From assembly GCF_003326755.1 (NCBI RefSeq), contig NZ_JPWH01000017.1, positions 30,662-94,661 of the forward strand: a stretch of DNA of 64,000 nucleotides, read 5' to 3'. Every line of letters begins with the position of its first letter. Positions within the stretch are counted from its first letter, which is position 1. This DNA is from Thalassospira profundimaris. GTDB taxonomy: Bacteria > Pseudomonadota > Alphaproteobacteria > Rhodospirillales > Thalassospiraceae. The notes beneath the pieces are model-generated. The model saw nothing but the letters and a program-made list of their open reading frames with translations, was not told the DNA's origin and ran no database searches. Of the stretch, positions 31,601 through 41,100 are shown one piece after another. The translations under genes were made by a program, and so were the position numbers.

Positions 31601-34600
31601 CTCGCCTTCTTTGATGCAGATAGCGAAAGGTTGCTTTTAAGCATCAAGGGTATCCGTTTTTCACGCGATAATGAGCATAAAACCCTGTCGTCCGTACCGG
31701 AACTGCTTAGTATCGACTGGGTTCCCTACACCCCTGATATCCGTCCCGTGCCCGAAAACACCCTGATGATTTCCGATGGCGATTTCTGGCCGGTTCTGCC
31801 TGCCTGCCTGCGGATTTCTCCCGATGCCATGCACACCCGCGGCAAGGATATGCTGGCAACGGCGCAAAATGTCATTCTGGCGTTGCAGCCAGGCACGGAC
31901 ATGGCACTTCGTACCGCCCGGTGCCTACGCATGATCCTGCGTTCCATGCGTGGGCGGGTGCGGCTTGTTGTTGCCGGATGTGGCGCCTATCAGATCGGGG
32001 CCGACAGTATTCCGCCCGATCCCGACCAAAGTGCGGCTGCCGGTGTTGCTATCGCGGTGGGCGCCGAGGAACCACGCCTTGTTCTGGACTTTGCCGATAT
32101 CGCACCGGAAGATTTCGTTGACCATATCGGGACCAGATTTGCCAGCGCCCCGGACCGTGACCGGGTTTCGATGTATCGCCAAAAGGCATGGTACCGTCGA
32201 AAACTTCGCCCGGTTTCACGCGACGAACGCCTGACACAGGCCACCTGGCCCGATCACGGGGTGTGTGTCGTAACCGGCGGCACTGGCGGTTTTGCCCTGG
32301 CTCTGGCCGAGGAAATGGCGGCCAATGGTAAACTCGCCCTCGCCCTTCTTTCGCGCCGGGGGGAAGATGGCCTGGATAGCACCGCCCGGTCGAGGCTTGC
32401 GGAGCTGCATGCAAAAGGTATCAGAATTTCGCTTTTTGCCTGCGACGTGGCCGACAAGGCCGCCCTTTCCCGGACCCTTGCCACGATCCGCGATACGCTT
32501 GGCCCGATCACGGCCATCGCCCATGCTGCCGGACTGGCGGATGGCGGGTTCCTTGCCGTGCGCGATATGGACGCATTTGAAAGCATCATGGCGGCCAAAA
32601 TCGACGGGGCCCGTCATTTGGATGCCCTGACGATCCATGATCCTGTTGCGGCCTTTGTCATGTTTGGCAGCCTGACAGCCATCGTCGGCGTACCGGGGCA
32701 GGCCGCCTATAGTGCCGCCAACGCCTTTCTTGACGGCTTTGCCCGTTACCGCCGATCACAGGGCCGCCCAGCACTGACCATCGACTGGTGCGCCCTGGAC
32801 GAACAGGGCATGGCCGCACGCCACAAGGTGCCGCTTCAGGAAGGGGCGACAATCACACCGCGACAGGCCCCGATAATCTGGCGCGATGCCATGCGCAGCA
32901 CCGCGCCACAGCTTGTTGTGCTGGCCCCGTCCCTTGCCGGAGAAACACCCGACCGTCCGGCAAAACCCGTTTCGGCAGCCGCCCCCGAAGTTACCGGGCT
33001 GCATACGACACCGGCGATGGATATTGACCAGAAAATCGCGACCATCTGGGCCGAGACGCTGGGTTATGATGCCATCGCCCGGGATGACGATTTCTTTGCC
33101 CTTGGCGGGGATTCGATCACCGGGATGCAAATCGTTGACCGGATGAATGCCGAACTGGAAATGACGCTGTCGATTTCGGACCTGTTTGAAACACCGACAG
33201 TAGATGCCCTATGTGGCCGATTTGGCACGGCACCGATGCCTGGTTCGGACAATACCGAACCAGCCGGCCACGGCGACACAATACCGACAGTAAAACCGCG
33301 TTCCACAGGTGAAGAAATCGCAAAAATCTGGGCGGAAATCCTCGGCTATGAGCGTATTGACCCGGAGGAGGATTTTTTTGCCCTTGGCGGCGATTCAATT
33401 ACCGGCATGCAGATCATTGATCGGATGAATAACGATCTTGCCTGTAATATCAGCCTGGCCGATCTGTTTGAAACGCCGACTGTTACAGCACTGGGCACAA
33501 AATTACTGCCATCGGGCAAAACAACGGAAACAGGACTGTCACCGGTATCCTCGCCAGCAAGAACCGAAACCGAGGAAGATCCGCGCCAAACGCCGGAAAC
33601 GGAATTCTATCCGCTGGCCCCGGAACAAATTTCGGTTCTGCATGCCGAACAGAGCGGCACGATGGGCACGGCCTTTAACCTGCCCCATGCCTTCATACTT
33701 GATGGCAGTGTCAATCCTGATCGCCTGCGCGATGCCATCACGGAACTGACAAAACGTCATGACATTCTGCGCACCCGGTTGATTGCCAGAGGCGACGACT
33801 GGGTGATGAAAATTCTACCCCTTCATGAAGCCCTGCCCGATTTAACGATGATCGAACTTGATGCCCCGGTATCCCTTGAAGATGCGTGTGCCGGACTTGT
33901 AACACCGTTCGATCTGACGACAGAAATCCCCGCACGCTGGCGTGTGATCTGTACAGCCACCGGCAAGAAGGCCCTGTTCTTTGATATTCACCACACGGTG
34001 TCCGATGGCTTTACCATCGAAATGCTGCTGGGAGAATTGCTGGCACTTTACCGGGGCCAGACCCTGCCACCGCTGCGCTATCAGCTTCGCGATTATGCCT
34101 GCTGGAGCCAGCAGCCCGAAAACCTGGAACGCCTGGAAAAAGCGCGTGATTACTGGTTGTCACTCTATCAGGGGCCGCTTCCGAAACTGGACCTGCCATC
34201 GGATCGCAGACGCCCGGCTGTTCACAGCTTCAAAGGGGACATCATCGGGTTTGAACTTGATCCGGCCCTTTTGAAATCCGCCCGCAAATTCGCATCCGAT
34301 CAGCGTGTGACCATGTTCTCGCTGATGATGGCGACATGGTTTGCCGTGCTGGGCCGTATCACCGAAACCCGCGATCTGGTGATCAGCGTTCCCGTCAACC
34401 AGCGCGACGGCACAGGGTTTGGCAATGTGCCCGGCATGATGGTATCGCTTCTGCCGCTACGCATGAAGATTGCCGATGACGAGACCTTTGCCTCGCTTTT
34501 GCACAAGGTGCAAAACCATCATATTGATGCCCTGCGCCATCGGGCCTATTTCCTGGATCTGCTGCTTGGTGACCTCTCGCCCCCCGCATCCCCCGAACGC

Positions 34601-37600
34601 ACCTTACTGTCCGAGGTTTCCCTGTCCTATATGAATTATGCGCAAGGAGATTACGGGACCGCTGATCAGACTGGCGGCCTGCGCCCCATTGGCCTTGGCC
34701 GTCAGCACTGCAAAAATGATCTGGCAATTTTTGTCCGTGACCTGCCGGAAAGAATGACCATCTCGTTCGATTATTATGCCGATATGTTTGACCAGGCCCG
34801 GATGGTCGAACTTGGTCACATCTTTACCACAACGCTGCAAAATCTGGTTGCCGCGCCAGCCACCGCAAAACCCAAACCGATTGTCGATCTGGATCTTCTT
34901 CCCGAAGATCAACGCGCAAAGATCGAAAGCTGGGAAAAGGGTCCACAACCACATATCGACCTTGATCACAGGGCACAAAGCGGACTGTTTTCGATATTTG
35001 CCCAACAGGCATCCAAAACCGCCGATGCCCGCGCTATCCGCGATACCAGCGGCACCTGGACCTTTGCCGAATTACAGGCCAACGCGCTTTCCATTGCCCA
35101 TTACCTGAAAACGGCCGGGGTCGCGCCGGGCGATCTGGTTGCGGTACATATTGAACGGGGTCGCCCCGCCATTGCGGCAATTCTGGGGATTACCGCCGTC
35201 GGAGCCGGATATGTGCCGCTTGACCCGGCCTATCCGGTGGTGCGCAATCAGTTCATCCTCTCAGACAGCGGGGCAAAACTGGTTCTGGTTGATGACGCAG
35301 GATATAACGCACTCGGTTCACTGGCCGAAAATGGCGATCCCATCGCTAAACGGATCAATATTGCCGGTATTTCTCCGGCACCTGCCGATTTCGCCCTGCC
35401 CCCCCTTGCCACCCCGGACAGCCTGCCTGCCTATATGATGTATACCTCCGGCTCGACCGGAACGCCCAAGGGGGTCCTGATCGAACAGGGTGCCGTCCGG
35501 CGGCTGGCACTTGGGGCGGATTACGCAAATATCCATGCTGGTGATGTGGTGGCACAGGCAGGACCCCTGGCATTTGATGCCGCGACCTTTGAAATCTGGG
35601 CAACCCTGCTGGGCGGCGCGGAAATTGCCGTGATTGATCGTGAAGACCTGCTTGATCCGGCGAAACTCGGCCAGGCCCTGTTGCAATCCGGCGTCACCAA
35701 AATGTTCATGAGCGCGGGACTGTTCAACCGGCAAATTGATCATGATCCCCGCACGCTTGGAAATCTTGACATCCTGATGGTGGGCGGCGATGCCATCAGC
35801 AAAAGGCATATACGCACCTTCCTGTCCGCCTGCCCGGATGTCACGGTTCTCAATGGTTATGGCCCGACTGAAACCACGACCTTTGCCGTTGTCGGCCCGA
35901 TAACCGAAGAAGACCTGTCGGGCGATACTGATAGCACCATCATCGGTAAACCGATTGCCTTTACCAAAACGCAAATACGTGATCGCAATGGTCAGCGCGT
36001 GCCGGTTGGCGTGTGGGGCGAATTGATGATTGGTGGCAAACGACTGGCACGCGAATACTGGAACCGCCCGGACCTGACACGCGAAAAGTTTGTTCCCGAT
36101 CCCGATCACTCCGGCAAACGACTGTATCGCACCGGCGACCTTGCCCGCTGGACGCGGGATGGCCGGATCGAATTTGGCGGACGCCATGACAATCAGATCA
36201 AATTGCGCGGTTTCCGCATTGAACTTGATGAAATCGAGCAACAATTGCAATCCGCCCCTGACATCGGCAATGCCGTGGTCCTATTTGACGCAGCAGCCCC
36301 GGATGGCGGTGCCATCATCGGCTGCCTTCAGCCTGCCACAAGCAGCAATGGAACCACACGCAAGTTTGATGTCGCAGCCTTGATGGCATGGCTTGGCGAA
36401 ACCCTGCCCGGTTACATGATCCCGGCAAAATGGCACATCGTTGATACCATCCCCATTACCGCCAATGGCAAGGTTGACCGCAGGGCGCTGCTTGAAACGG
36501 CACGCAACCAGTCGGACATCATGCCACTTGCCACCGGTGAGCAAACCGATACCCCACCGGCCAATGAAGCCGAAAAACAGATTACCGAGATATTTACTGA
36601 AGTGTTCGCAACCTCGATCCATAACCGCTTTGCCAGCTTTGCGCAGCTTGGCGGCCACAGCCTGATGGCGATCCGGATTGTAAATCGCATTGCGGATCGT
36701 ACCGGAATTCGGATCAGCATGGCCGATTTCTTTGCCGATCCGACAGTTGCGGGTCTTGCCCGTCACATTGATGAAACCGCCACGGACAGAAAAGCCGTCC
36801 GCACGGAACAGATCCCGCCTGCACCGGCAATGGACTATTACCCCGCCAGCCACGCGCAAAAACGGCTTTATCTGCTTTCGCAGATGGAAGGCAATAAGGG
36901 TGCCTATGGCATGCTGTATGTGTTCCGCTGCACCGCTGATCTACAGACCGACATTCTGCAATCTGCCCTGATGCGGCTTGTTGATCGCCATGAAACATTG
37001 CGCACAGGTTTTGTTGAACATGACGGGGCGATCACCCAGAAAATCCACGCGACCACCCCGCCCGCTGTCGCGTTTGATGATGTGTCCGGCCATGATGACC
37101 CGGTACGCGAAGCCCTTCGCCTGACCCGGATCGAGGCCACGACCCCGATCATCCTGGATCAGCCGCCCCTGATCCGCGCCCGCGTCATCGAGGTAACAGA
37201 CACCGAAAGCCTGATGATCCTGATGAGCCATCACATCGTCGGTGACGGCTGGTCGTCGCGTATCCTGGTCAATGAACTTGGCAGCCATTACGATGCCGTT
37301 CTTCATCAACGGGATGATCCCCTGCCAGCACTTCCAATTACGTATAAGGATTTTGCCTATTGGCAATCCCGCCAGGACTGGTCGGAGGCCACCAATTACT
37401 GGCGACAACAGCTTGCCAATGCCCCGGAACAGATAAATCTGCCAACGGATCGACCCGTGCCGGAAAAACAGTCCTTCCGTGGGGCACATGCACATCTTGC
37501 CCTGCCCGATGATGTTCTGGCCGGGTTGTACCGGCTTGCCCGCCAGAACAGAACAACACTTTCATCGGTCGGGATGGCCCTGTTTTCGGCCATGCTGTAC

Positions 37601-38155
37601 CGTTTAACGCGGCAGCGCGATATGGTGATCGGCATGGGGGTTGCCGGGCGCGAAAGAACCGAAACCGAAGGGTTGATCGGCTTTTTTGTCAATGTTTTGC
37701 CGATCCGCATGCAGCTTGACGACGATACCGACCTTGGCGAACTGATCCGAACCACGCATGGAACCATTGCCAATGCGCTGGACCGCCAGGATTTTCCGTT
37801 TGATGAACTGGTCCGTGCCGTCGCCCCCAAACGCAATTCCAACCGCCAGCCACTGGTCAATGTGGTCTTTGAATATCAGCGATTTGAAGCTGTAGCGGCA
37901 GTCAAACAAACCGGTTTGCCCCTATTGCCCGCCGATACGCCAGGCATTCTACCGGCAAACATGGATGACTTTGTTGATAATACCACGGCCAAACATGACA
38001 TCATTCTGTTCCTGACCGAAGAAGCCGGACAGGCCCGTTTCACCCTGGAATATGACACCGATCTGTTCGACGCGGAAACCATGCAGCGCTGGTTGAGCTT
38101 CCTTGGCAAATTCGCCGCATCTGCCGCACAAAACGCCCAAAGGGACGACACATGA
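22601..38155 (+). CDS. Giant hybrid NRPS-PKS, modules 3-6 plus the condensation domain of module 7
   Basis: 5,184 residues. Approximate domain order: TubC-like docking domain 1-65; C 80-510 (motif DHLCFDG, first His replaced by Asp); A 525-1010, code D,A,L,W,L,G,G,T,F, valine-like; T about 1047 (GGHSL); C 1105-1545 (HHAICDG); A 1570-2055, code D,V,W,H,F,S,L,V,D, serine; T about 2111 (GGNSL); KS 2175-2600 (ACSSSL, EAHGTGT, GNYGHLDG); no AT; DH-like 2770-3000 (HHLNG..., HPAMVDIG); KR 3200-3390 (GGTGGF, Tyr in AAYSAANAF); tandem near-identical T at 3499 and 3591 (both FFALGGDSITGMQI); C 3665-4100 (HHTVSDG); A 4125-4620, code D,A,F,F,M,G,G,T,F, aliphatic/valine-like; T about 4683; C 4745-5160 (HHIVGDG). 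It ends in a C domain whose A partner is in the next gene, joined by an ATGA overlap. The order Val, Ser, malonate with KR/DH, Val is what a thalassospiramide ring would need. Confidence 0.92.
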   Translation: MTTDQLFHRTWAAQNLLDQLRQRDIVLSLHANGNDLCFDAPAGTFDDALKRRTRELKTEIIGLLRPPAVEPENNDTAGPILSSFPAHPAIEGQWIARRDQEPNANYHIITGFMLPEGTDFQAVQSAIAGIVKRHDALRSTFVEHDGQLIQRIHATMPVQVRKIDTPHDIRCALFDLATGPLARFGYIDHKDGQAPQLAIAIDHLCFDGQSIMLLKKELLAVLAGQKPGNVPDTGTIIRNAHYELDHERGDVARRFWSARTDKLLSVGLPDDPDADRKGAGKRLLIELTGKNADAFSKLAQYTRKTTQTALWMALTIAVIARHKENATAVIGLPFAGRRDRETMQAMGCFVNVLPVAIKPDMTASLETLTHQVAREVLSILDVQDYPLSRLTHDLMQITQGPTGQPFDAVNVMEISGSTFELEDIDFGAGKFPLMIGMMQNGPKTFLAVEYQSHIYSDAWIERCAQRFLTFAKALADNPEMPLGLVDLVPEDERNHLTVGLNDTASDYPRDCGVGELLSRQIADPSNTDKIALEDHNRKITYPMLGQQVAAISAQLEALGVTAGSIVALAADRSLDAIITILGIAWHGAAYLPIDKSLPGDAVAALMQECGAGILLCDTKQFDRLADLSDRVHVAGLPDMTAPSDAPFTKRAGDDLAYVMFTSGSTGAPKGVLIPNRAVARLVMNNRSLAFDNSLVMAQAASLGFDAATLEIWAPLLNGGRLVLIDDETLFDPSALHTALKNGGVTTMWLTASLFNRIADDAPHCFASLKTLLSGGEALSPTHLQKVMKACPDLALINGYGPTENTTFTCTHPITPDDARAASIPIGKPVGNTRIYILDERGQPVPTGVWGELYAAGDGLALGYSGAPERTARAFVTFDHLPETRLYKTGDRARWRADGVIEFGGRGDGQVKIRGHRIETSAIEKQLGEIEGIRNAYVMAVGSGADAFLGAAIASDRDNSIAWMQALGDKLPDYMIPERFVVLDHLPVNVNGKIDRKQLIAALTHSVQRAHPYAPTSNTISSDLEQVVAGHFRALFGKKDITTSSDFFVLGGHSLVAMRLAGLLEKSTGIRPKLQDIFIASTVGKIAALLGNARQEGAQFLIPKANGPKFALSSGQARLWVLQRMQPDMAVYSVPAAFEITGPIDANALQAALHQLEERQHALRLRFKFDPHHPDGVSQYLVPAGSWVLGRHEMDEGRARLFIARETVRPFDLDDKPLARADLITLGPNRHWMLVSLHHAICDGWSMPILLRDLAALYAAQTGAAAPPSLPVLNRHYEDFANWQRGYLNSAEGRNLLDRWKNRLYPLPEPLNLPTDRRRPKIRRFAGDFYETVFDNDTAWRIHDAANRHGTTAFSVLSALVQVLMYRHCGQTDIPLGMLVAGREQTALDDVVGFFVNTVVLRQAIDPDAGFDDHLAQTTKTVIDALADQAAPFEDVVAAVNAPRDPARNPLFDVLVAWQDSIPDLGTLGGAELSLLKTEFPFSKFDLAFYFSKRNDTVVCQIEFDTDLFDKSTIEAIFNRLETLANAALLAGSTTKIARLPILPAREQARIDQFNATDLDLAIERCISEPFIDQVRATPNAPAVIGTSATLSYAQFARRVAGIAAKLRTASVGPGDVIGVALRRSIDMLAAIHGILLAGAAYSPLDPDHPEQRRRDMLDDLGYPRVITTPDLAHLFDADKILILDGNEDADIPDAINAPDSLAYVLFTSGSTGRPKGVEIAHRGVLNRILWMQDAFPIGPDDVILQKTPITFDVSVWELFWWSWTGARVVLPDPGVERDPQQLAQAICSHNVTIIHFVPSMLASFLYAIEHGLVDIEKLGSLKRVFASGEALDPALVHRFNTLLFDRFGTELHNLYGPTEATVDVTWHACSPLDNPDIVPIGKPIANTRIRILDDTLQDMPIGIAGEIVLGGPQIARGYRNRPDLTAEKFPDDPGNPGQKLYRTGDLGRWLADGSVEYLGRMDHQVKIRGFRIECGEVETAIESHSLVERAVVKVVRIGGLDELHVFVLGDNDLTTGILRDHLRTRLPEYMIPARFFALDDLPLTSSGKVDRKALSGSPMPQSPKGSRAKSKPDIAIAPEAEPAGLANLEKILQRLWQEILPGVIANRDDGFFDIGGNSLLLLRLHEKINARWPGKVSIADLFASATIARQAELLAGRDIPTDNLAPAPVSQLATTEPIAVIGIGLRLPGADDLDTFWADAANGTDHVRPLPIERDQETREIMSAIGRQVPTHFREAAYLDHIFDFDPGRFRMAPADAALIDPEQRLFIETALMAMENAGYGGQSLRGQKVGIFAGGGANPAWRIAMEHVARDRAEQVFALNVPSNMVTRLSFLKDWHGPANIVDTACSSSLVAVHQACQNLRSGLCHIALAGGAKLIPFPPDAEGGFTIDSSTARTRAFDDKADGTGMGEGSVVFVLKPLGRALADGDTVHAVIRGSAVNQDGASSGAAAPNPAMQADVIRQAAHAADIELGSLSYIEAHGTGTSLGDPIEIDGLTRAFAGSTDETGFALIGSGKGNYGHLDGAAGALGLARAIMALRHDQAPPQPFFEIPNSRIDFARAPVRPTNRLEPLADRGAPRRAGVSSFGLSGINAHVILETAPKRAANAPDDVAHNGGFILALSAASDATLTDYATKLHRAVADNPGLDVRDICHTLATGRDQLKHRFAVAVSDRDSLLNALAGLIAGDRANCAEPKPATDALSVPAASGNLDGAAANARQWLAGANLVWPQDIPAQRVALPHAPFAKIVCKPAFRPRPASHTAVMTGPVETEKGRCFAIPVNSPSFWPTQEHHLNGQPTLVGMAVPALIAMAARNATGTPPVRISDLKWQKPLLPNALPDGTATLVLANDGRAELGGRLKNGKWSVFTTARWSRDVQGKDTPDPLLSLDHVRANCPLQANIAPFAKDVGPITISDRWDCRVSMSYSADETVAVSHLVLKPQYQSDLCEWIIHPAMVDIGCSMILTPDDHGTVPVAIDDMTIHAPFTGSVIVCAERCHPGQVNLAFFDADSERLLLSIKGIRFSRDNEHKTLSSVPELLSIDWVPYTPDIRPVPENTLMISDGDFWPVLPACLRISPDAMHTRGKDMLATAQNVILALQPGTDMALRTARCLRMILRSMRGRVRLVVAGCGAYQIGADSIPPDPDQSAAAGVAIAVGAEEPRLVLDFADIAPEDFVDHIGTRFASAPDRDRVSMYRQKAWYRRKLRPVSRDERLTQATWPDHGVCVVTGGTGGFALALAEEMAANGKLALALLSRRGEDGLDSTARSRLAELHAKGIRISLFACDVADKAALSRTLATIRDTLGPITAIAHAAGLADGGFLAVRDMDAFESIMAAKIDGARHLDALTIHDPVAAFVMFGSLTAIVGVPGQAAYSAANAFLDGFARYRRSQGRPALTIDWCALDEQGMAARHKVPLQEGATITPRQAPIIWRDAMRSTAPQLVVLAPSLAGETPDRPAKPVSAAAPEVTGLHTTPAMDIDQKIATIWAETLGYDAIARDDDFFALGGDSITGMQIVDRMNAELEMTLSISDLFETPTVDALCGRFGTAPMPGSDNTEPAGHGDTIPTVKPRSTGEEIAKIWAEILGYERIDPEEDFFALGGDSITGMQIIDRMNNDLACNISLADLFETPTVTALGTKLLPSGKTTETGLSPVSSPARTETEEDPRQTPETEFYPLAPEQISVLHAEQSGTMGTAFNLPHAFILDGSVNPDRLRDAITELTKRHDILRTRLIARGDDWVMKILPLHEALPDLTMIELDAPVSLEDACAGLVTPFDLTTEIPARWRVICTATGKKALFFDIHHTVSDGFTIEMLLGELLALYRGQTLPPLRYQLRDYACWSQQPENLERLEKARDYWLSLYQGPLPKLDLPSDRRRPAVHSFKGDIIGFELDPALLKSARKFASDQRVTMFSLMMATWFAVLGRITETRDLVISVPVNQRDGTGFGNVPGMMVSLLPLRMKIADDETFASLLHKVQNHHIDALRHRAYFLDLLLGDLSPPASPERTLLSEVSLSYMNYAQGDYGTADQTGGLRPIGLGRQHCKNDLAIFVRDLPERMTISFDYYADMFDQARMVELGHIFTTTLQNLVAAPATAKPKPIVDLDLLPEDQRAKIESWEKGPQPHIDLDHRAQSGLFSIFAQQASKTADARAIRDTSGTWTFAELQANALSIAHYLKTAGVAPGDLVAVHIERGRPAIAAILGITAVGAGYVPLDPAYPVVRNQFILSDSGAKLVLVDDAGYNALGSLAENGDPIAKRINIAGISPAPADFALPPLATPDSLPAYMMYTSGSTGTPKGVLIEQGAVRRLALGADYANIHAGDVVAQAGPLAFDAATFEIWATLLGGAEIAVIDREDLLDPAKLGQALLQSGVTKMFMSAGLFNRQIDHDPRTLGNLDILMVGGDAISKRHIRTFLSACPDVTVLNGYGPTETTTFAVVGPITEEDLSGDTDSTIIGKPIAFTKTQIRDRNGQRVPVGVWGELMIGGKRLAREYWNRPDLTREKFVPDPDHSGKRLYRTGDLARWTRDGRIEFGGRHDNQIKLRGFRIELDEIEQQLQSAPDIGNAVVLFDAAAPDGGAIIGCLQPATSSNGTTRKFDVAALMAWLGETLPGYMIPAKWHIVDTIPITANGKVDRRALLETARNQSDIMPLATGEQTDTPPANEAEKQITEIFTEVFATSIHNRFASFAQLGGHSLMAIRIVNRIADRTGIRISMADFFADPTVAGLARHIDETATDRKAVRTEQIPPAPAMDYYPASHAQKRLYLLSQMEGNKGAYGMLYVFRCTADLQTDILQSALMRLVDRHETLRTGFVEHDGAITQKIHATTPPAVAFDDVSGHDDPVREALRLTRIEATTPIILDQPPLIRARVIEVTDTESLMILMSHHIVGDGWSSRILVNELGSHYDAVLHQRDDPLPALPITYKDFAYWQSRQDWSEATNYWRQQLANAPEQINLPTDRPVPEKQSFRGAHAHLALPDDVLAGLYRLARQNRTTLSSVGMALFSAMLYRLTRQRDMVIGMGVAGRERTETEGLIGFFVNVLPIRMQLDDDTDLGELIRTTHGTIANALDRQDFPFDELVRAVAPKRNSNRQPLVNVVFEYQRFEAVAAVKQTGLPLLPADTPGILPANMDDFVDNTTAKHDIILFLTEEAGQARFTLEYDTDLFDAETMQRWLSFLGKFAASAAQNAQRDDT

Positions 38156-41100
38156 AGATCGCCGATTTCGATTTTGACACCCTTGATACGCCATCGGGAG
38201 ACGACCTGCACACCGTTTCCCATGCTTCAGGAACAACCGGCAGCATTGTTGACCGGTTTGAAAAGATTGCGGCATCCCATCCCGATCGCATGGCAGTCCG
38301 CGATGAAACAGGTGACATCAGCTACAGGGAGCTTGTGCGCCAAAGCAACCGTATCGCCCATTTCATTGCCGGATTAAACCTGTCTGACGCATCACCTGTC
38401 GGGGTGATGACCGGACGAAACAAACATTATATCATCGCAATTCTTGGCGTTCTAAAGGCCGGGTTTGCCTTTGTGCCGCTTGATCCGAATGTCCCGCTGA
38501 TCCGGCGCATAACATTGGTTCGCAACGCCAGGATACCGCTGATCCTTTCGGAAAGTGCCTGTATCGGTGATCTGCACCAGTTGCAATGGCGCTGCAAAAC
38601 CGTTGCCGACATCCTGTGTCTTGATTGTGACGACATTGATAGCCTGACGGAAAATCCCGGCTCGCTGATGTCGGTTGAGTTATGGGACCACCTGGCAGGC
38701 GATGACGCCGACAATATTTTGGCAGGTGGCTGGAAAAGCGCCTTTACCGGGCAACCGATTGCGCAAAATGCGATGGATGCCTTTGGCGAAAATGCCCGTA
38801 AAAAGGTTGCCGGTCTGGTATCGCGTGACGCACGTGTACTTGAAATCGGCTGCGCATCGGGTTTTACCATGAAGCATGTCGCCCCGGTGGTCGGCACCTA
38901 TGTTGCCACCGATTTGTCCCGCCGCAATGTCGAACGGACCGAGGCACTGGCGATCAATCTTGGCATGACACATGTCATCGGCCGCCAGCTTGCTGCCCAT
39001 GACATCGATGTTTACGAACCGGGATCGTTCGATCTGATCATCATGAACAGCGTGATCGAAAATTTCCCCGGATACGGGTATCTGCGGGCCGTCCTGACAA
39101 AGGCAAAAGCCCTGCTCGCACCGGGCGGAGCCATTTATCTTGGCAATGTCTGGGATGCGGATCGCCGTGACGCCTACCTTGCCGATCTGGCCCAATTTGC
39201 CCGCGCGACGGTCGGCCAGGGCTATCACACCCGGCTGGATTTTCTTGAAGACCTGTTTGTCCCACAATCCTTCCTGGATGACTGGGCCGGGGAACAGGGT
39301 GGTTTTGCTGCCATTCGATCCGCAATCAATGCCGACGGGTTTGACCCCGCCCCCTATACATTCGATTTTATCCTGTCATCCGACCCGGCCAAACGGCCCG
39401 CACCGCAACAAAAGCGCCGCCACGATCTGGCCGCGTTAAAAACCCTGCCCGACAGGCACATCGCAAAAAACACCGCGGCCCGCGATCTTGCCTATATTCT
39501 GTTTACCAGCGGCACCACCGGTGTACCCAAGGGGGTCATGATCGAACATGGGTCCGTCGTCAACCTGGCACAGTCGGTTCTTGATACACAGTTAAAACAG
39601 ATCAATGCCGATAACCCGGACCGTGGGCCAGACCATGGACCAAACCGTGCCCTGAACCTGACCTGCGTTGCGCCCTTTGCCTTTGACGGTTCCATCGTCC
39701 AGATCTTTGCCGCGATCCTGAACGGGCATTGTGTGCATATCATAGGCTCCGCCACACGAAGCGACCCCGAAGCGCTTCATAACCTGATGGTCGCCAACGC
39801 CATTGACCAGCTTGACGCAACGCCAAGCCTGTTTTCACTTCTGCTGGATTATTGGGAAGAAACCGCCTGTTCCTGCCCGGCAAAAATGGTGGTTCTCGGC
39901 GGCGAGGCGGTTTCGGCTCAACTGGTTGAGCGGTTCTTTGCCCTGCCCGGCCAAACTGACCGCAAACTGGTCAATGCCTATGGGCCGACGGAATGTTGCG
40001 TTTCATCGGCCCAGTACGTCATGACCGCGCACAACCACAAACAAATCCTGCCCCCGCCAATTGGCAAGGCCATTCAGGGCGTGCATCTGCAAATCTGTGA
40101 CGATTTGGGCCGACCCTTGCCCGATGGCGTTCCGGGTGAAATCCGTATTGGCGGCATGGGGGTTGCCCGCGGCTATCTGAACGATCCGGTCCTGACGGCG
40201 CAAAAATTTGTCATCGATCCTGATGGTAGCCGGTTCTATCGCAGTGGCGATATGGGACGACGGCGCAACGATGGCGAAATTGTTTTCCTTGGGCGGGAGG
40301 ACGGTCAGATCAAGGTGCGTGGCAACCGGATCGAACTTGGCGAAATTGAACATGCCCTGCTGGCCCATCCTCATATTCGCCGTGCGGCCGTAATTGCCCA
40401 TGACCGCCAGAAAGATGGCAATCCGGTTCTTGTGGCTTATGTCGTTACCGATGACGATGCCCATGCCGATTTTGATATCGCAGCCTGCCGGGCAAAACTG
40501 GAGCAGGCGCTACCAACCTATATGGTTCCCAATCATCTGATTACGCTGGACGAGTTGCCCCTCACCGTGAATAGCAAACTGGACCTTGTGAAACTTCCCG
40601 TCCCCGAAAACACCGATCAGGCCACAAGCCCCGGGATAAAACCGCTTGGCAGCGCCTATGAACGGATGGTTGCCCGCCTGATGGGCGACGTTCTTGACTG
40701 CGCCATTGATGATGCCAGTGCCGATTTCTTTGAGCTGGGCGGGCACAGTGTTCTGGCAGTTCAGTTCCTGTCCAAAATCAACAAAGCCACCAATGTGAAA
40801 ATTCCGCTTAGCGATCTTTTTACCTGTGCGTCTGTCGAAAAACTCGCAGCCCGCATTTCCGAACGCGAAACCGCCAAAGACGTCAAAAGCCCGATTGTCA
40901 CGGTCAACGCCTCGGGCGACAAACCACCCATGATATGTTTCCATCCCGTTGGGGGAAATGTGCTGTGTTACCAGAACCTTGCCCGCGAATTCGGCCCAAC
41001 ACAGCCGCTTTACATGATCGAAGCACGCGGCCTGGAAGACGGCCAGAACTTGCTGCCAACGGTCGAGGAAATGGTGGCGGCCTACATGCCCGCCATCCGC

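Noticed and set aside
33040..33500. Tandem carrier domains as a sequence-duplication or assembly error
   Set aside because: The two copies share the core FFALGGDSITGMQI but differ at many other positions, and they are joined by a distinct linker, so this is a real old duplication.
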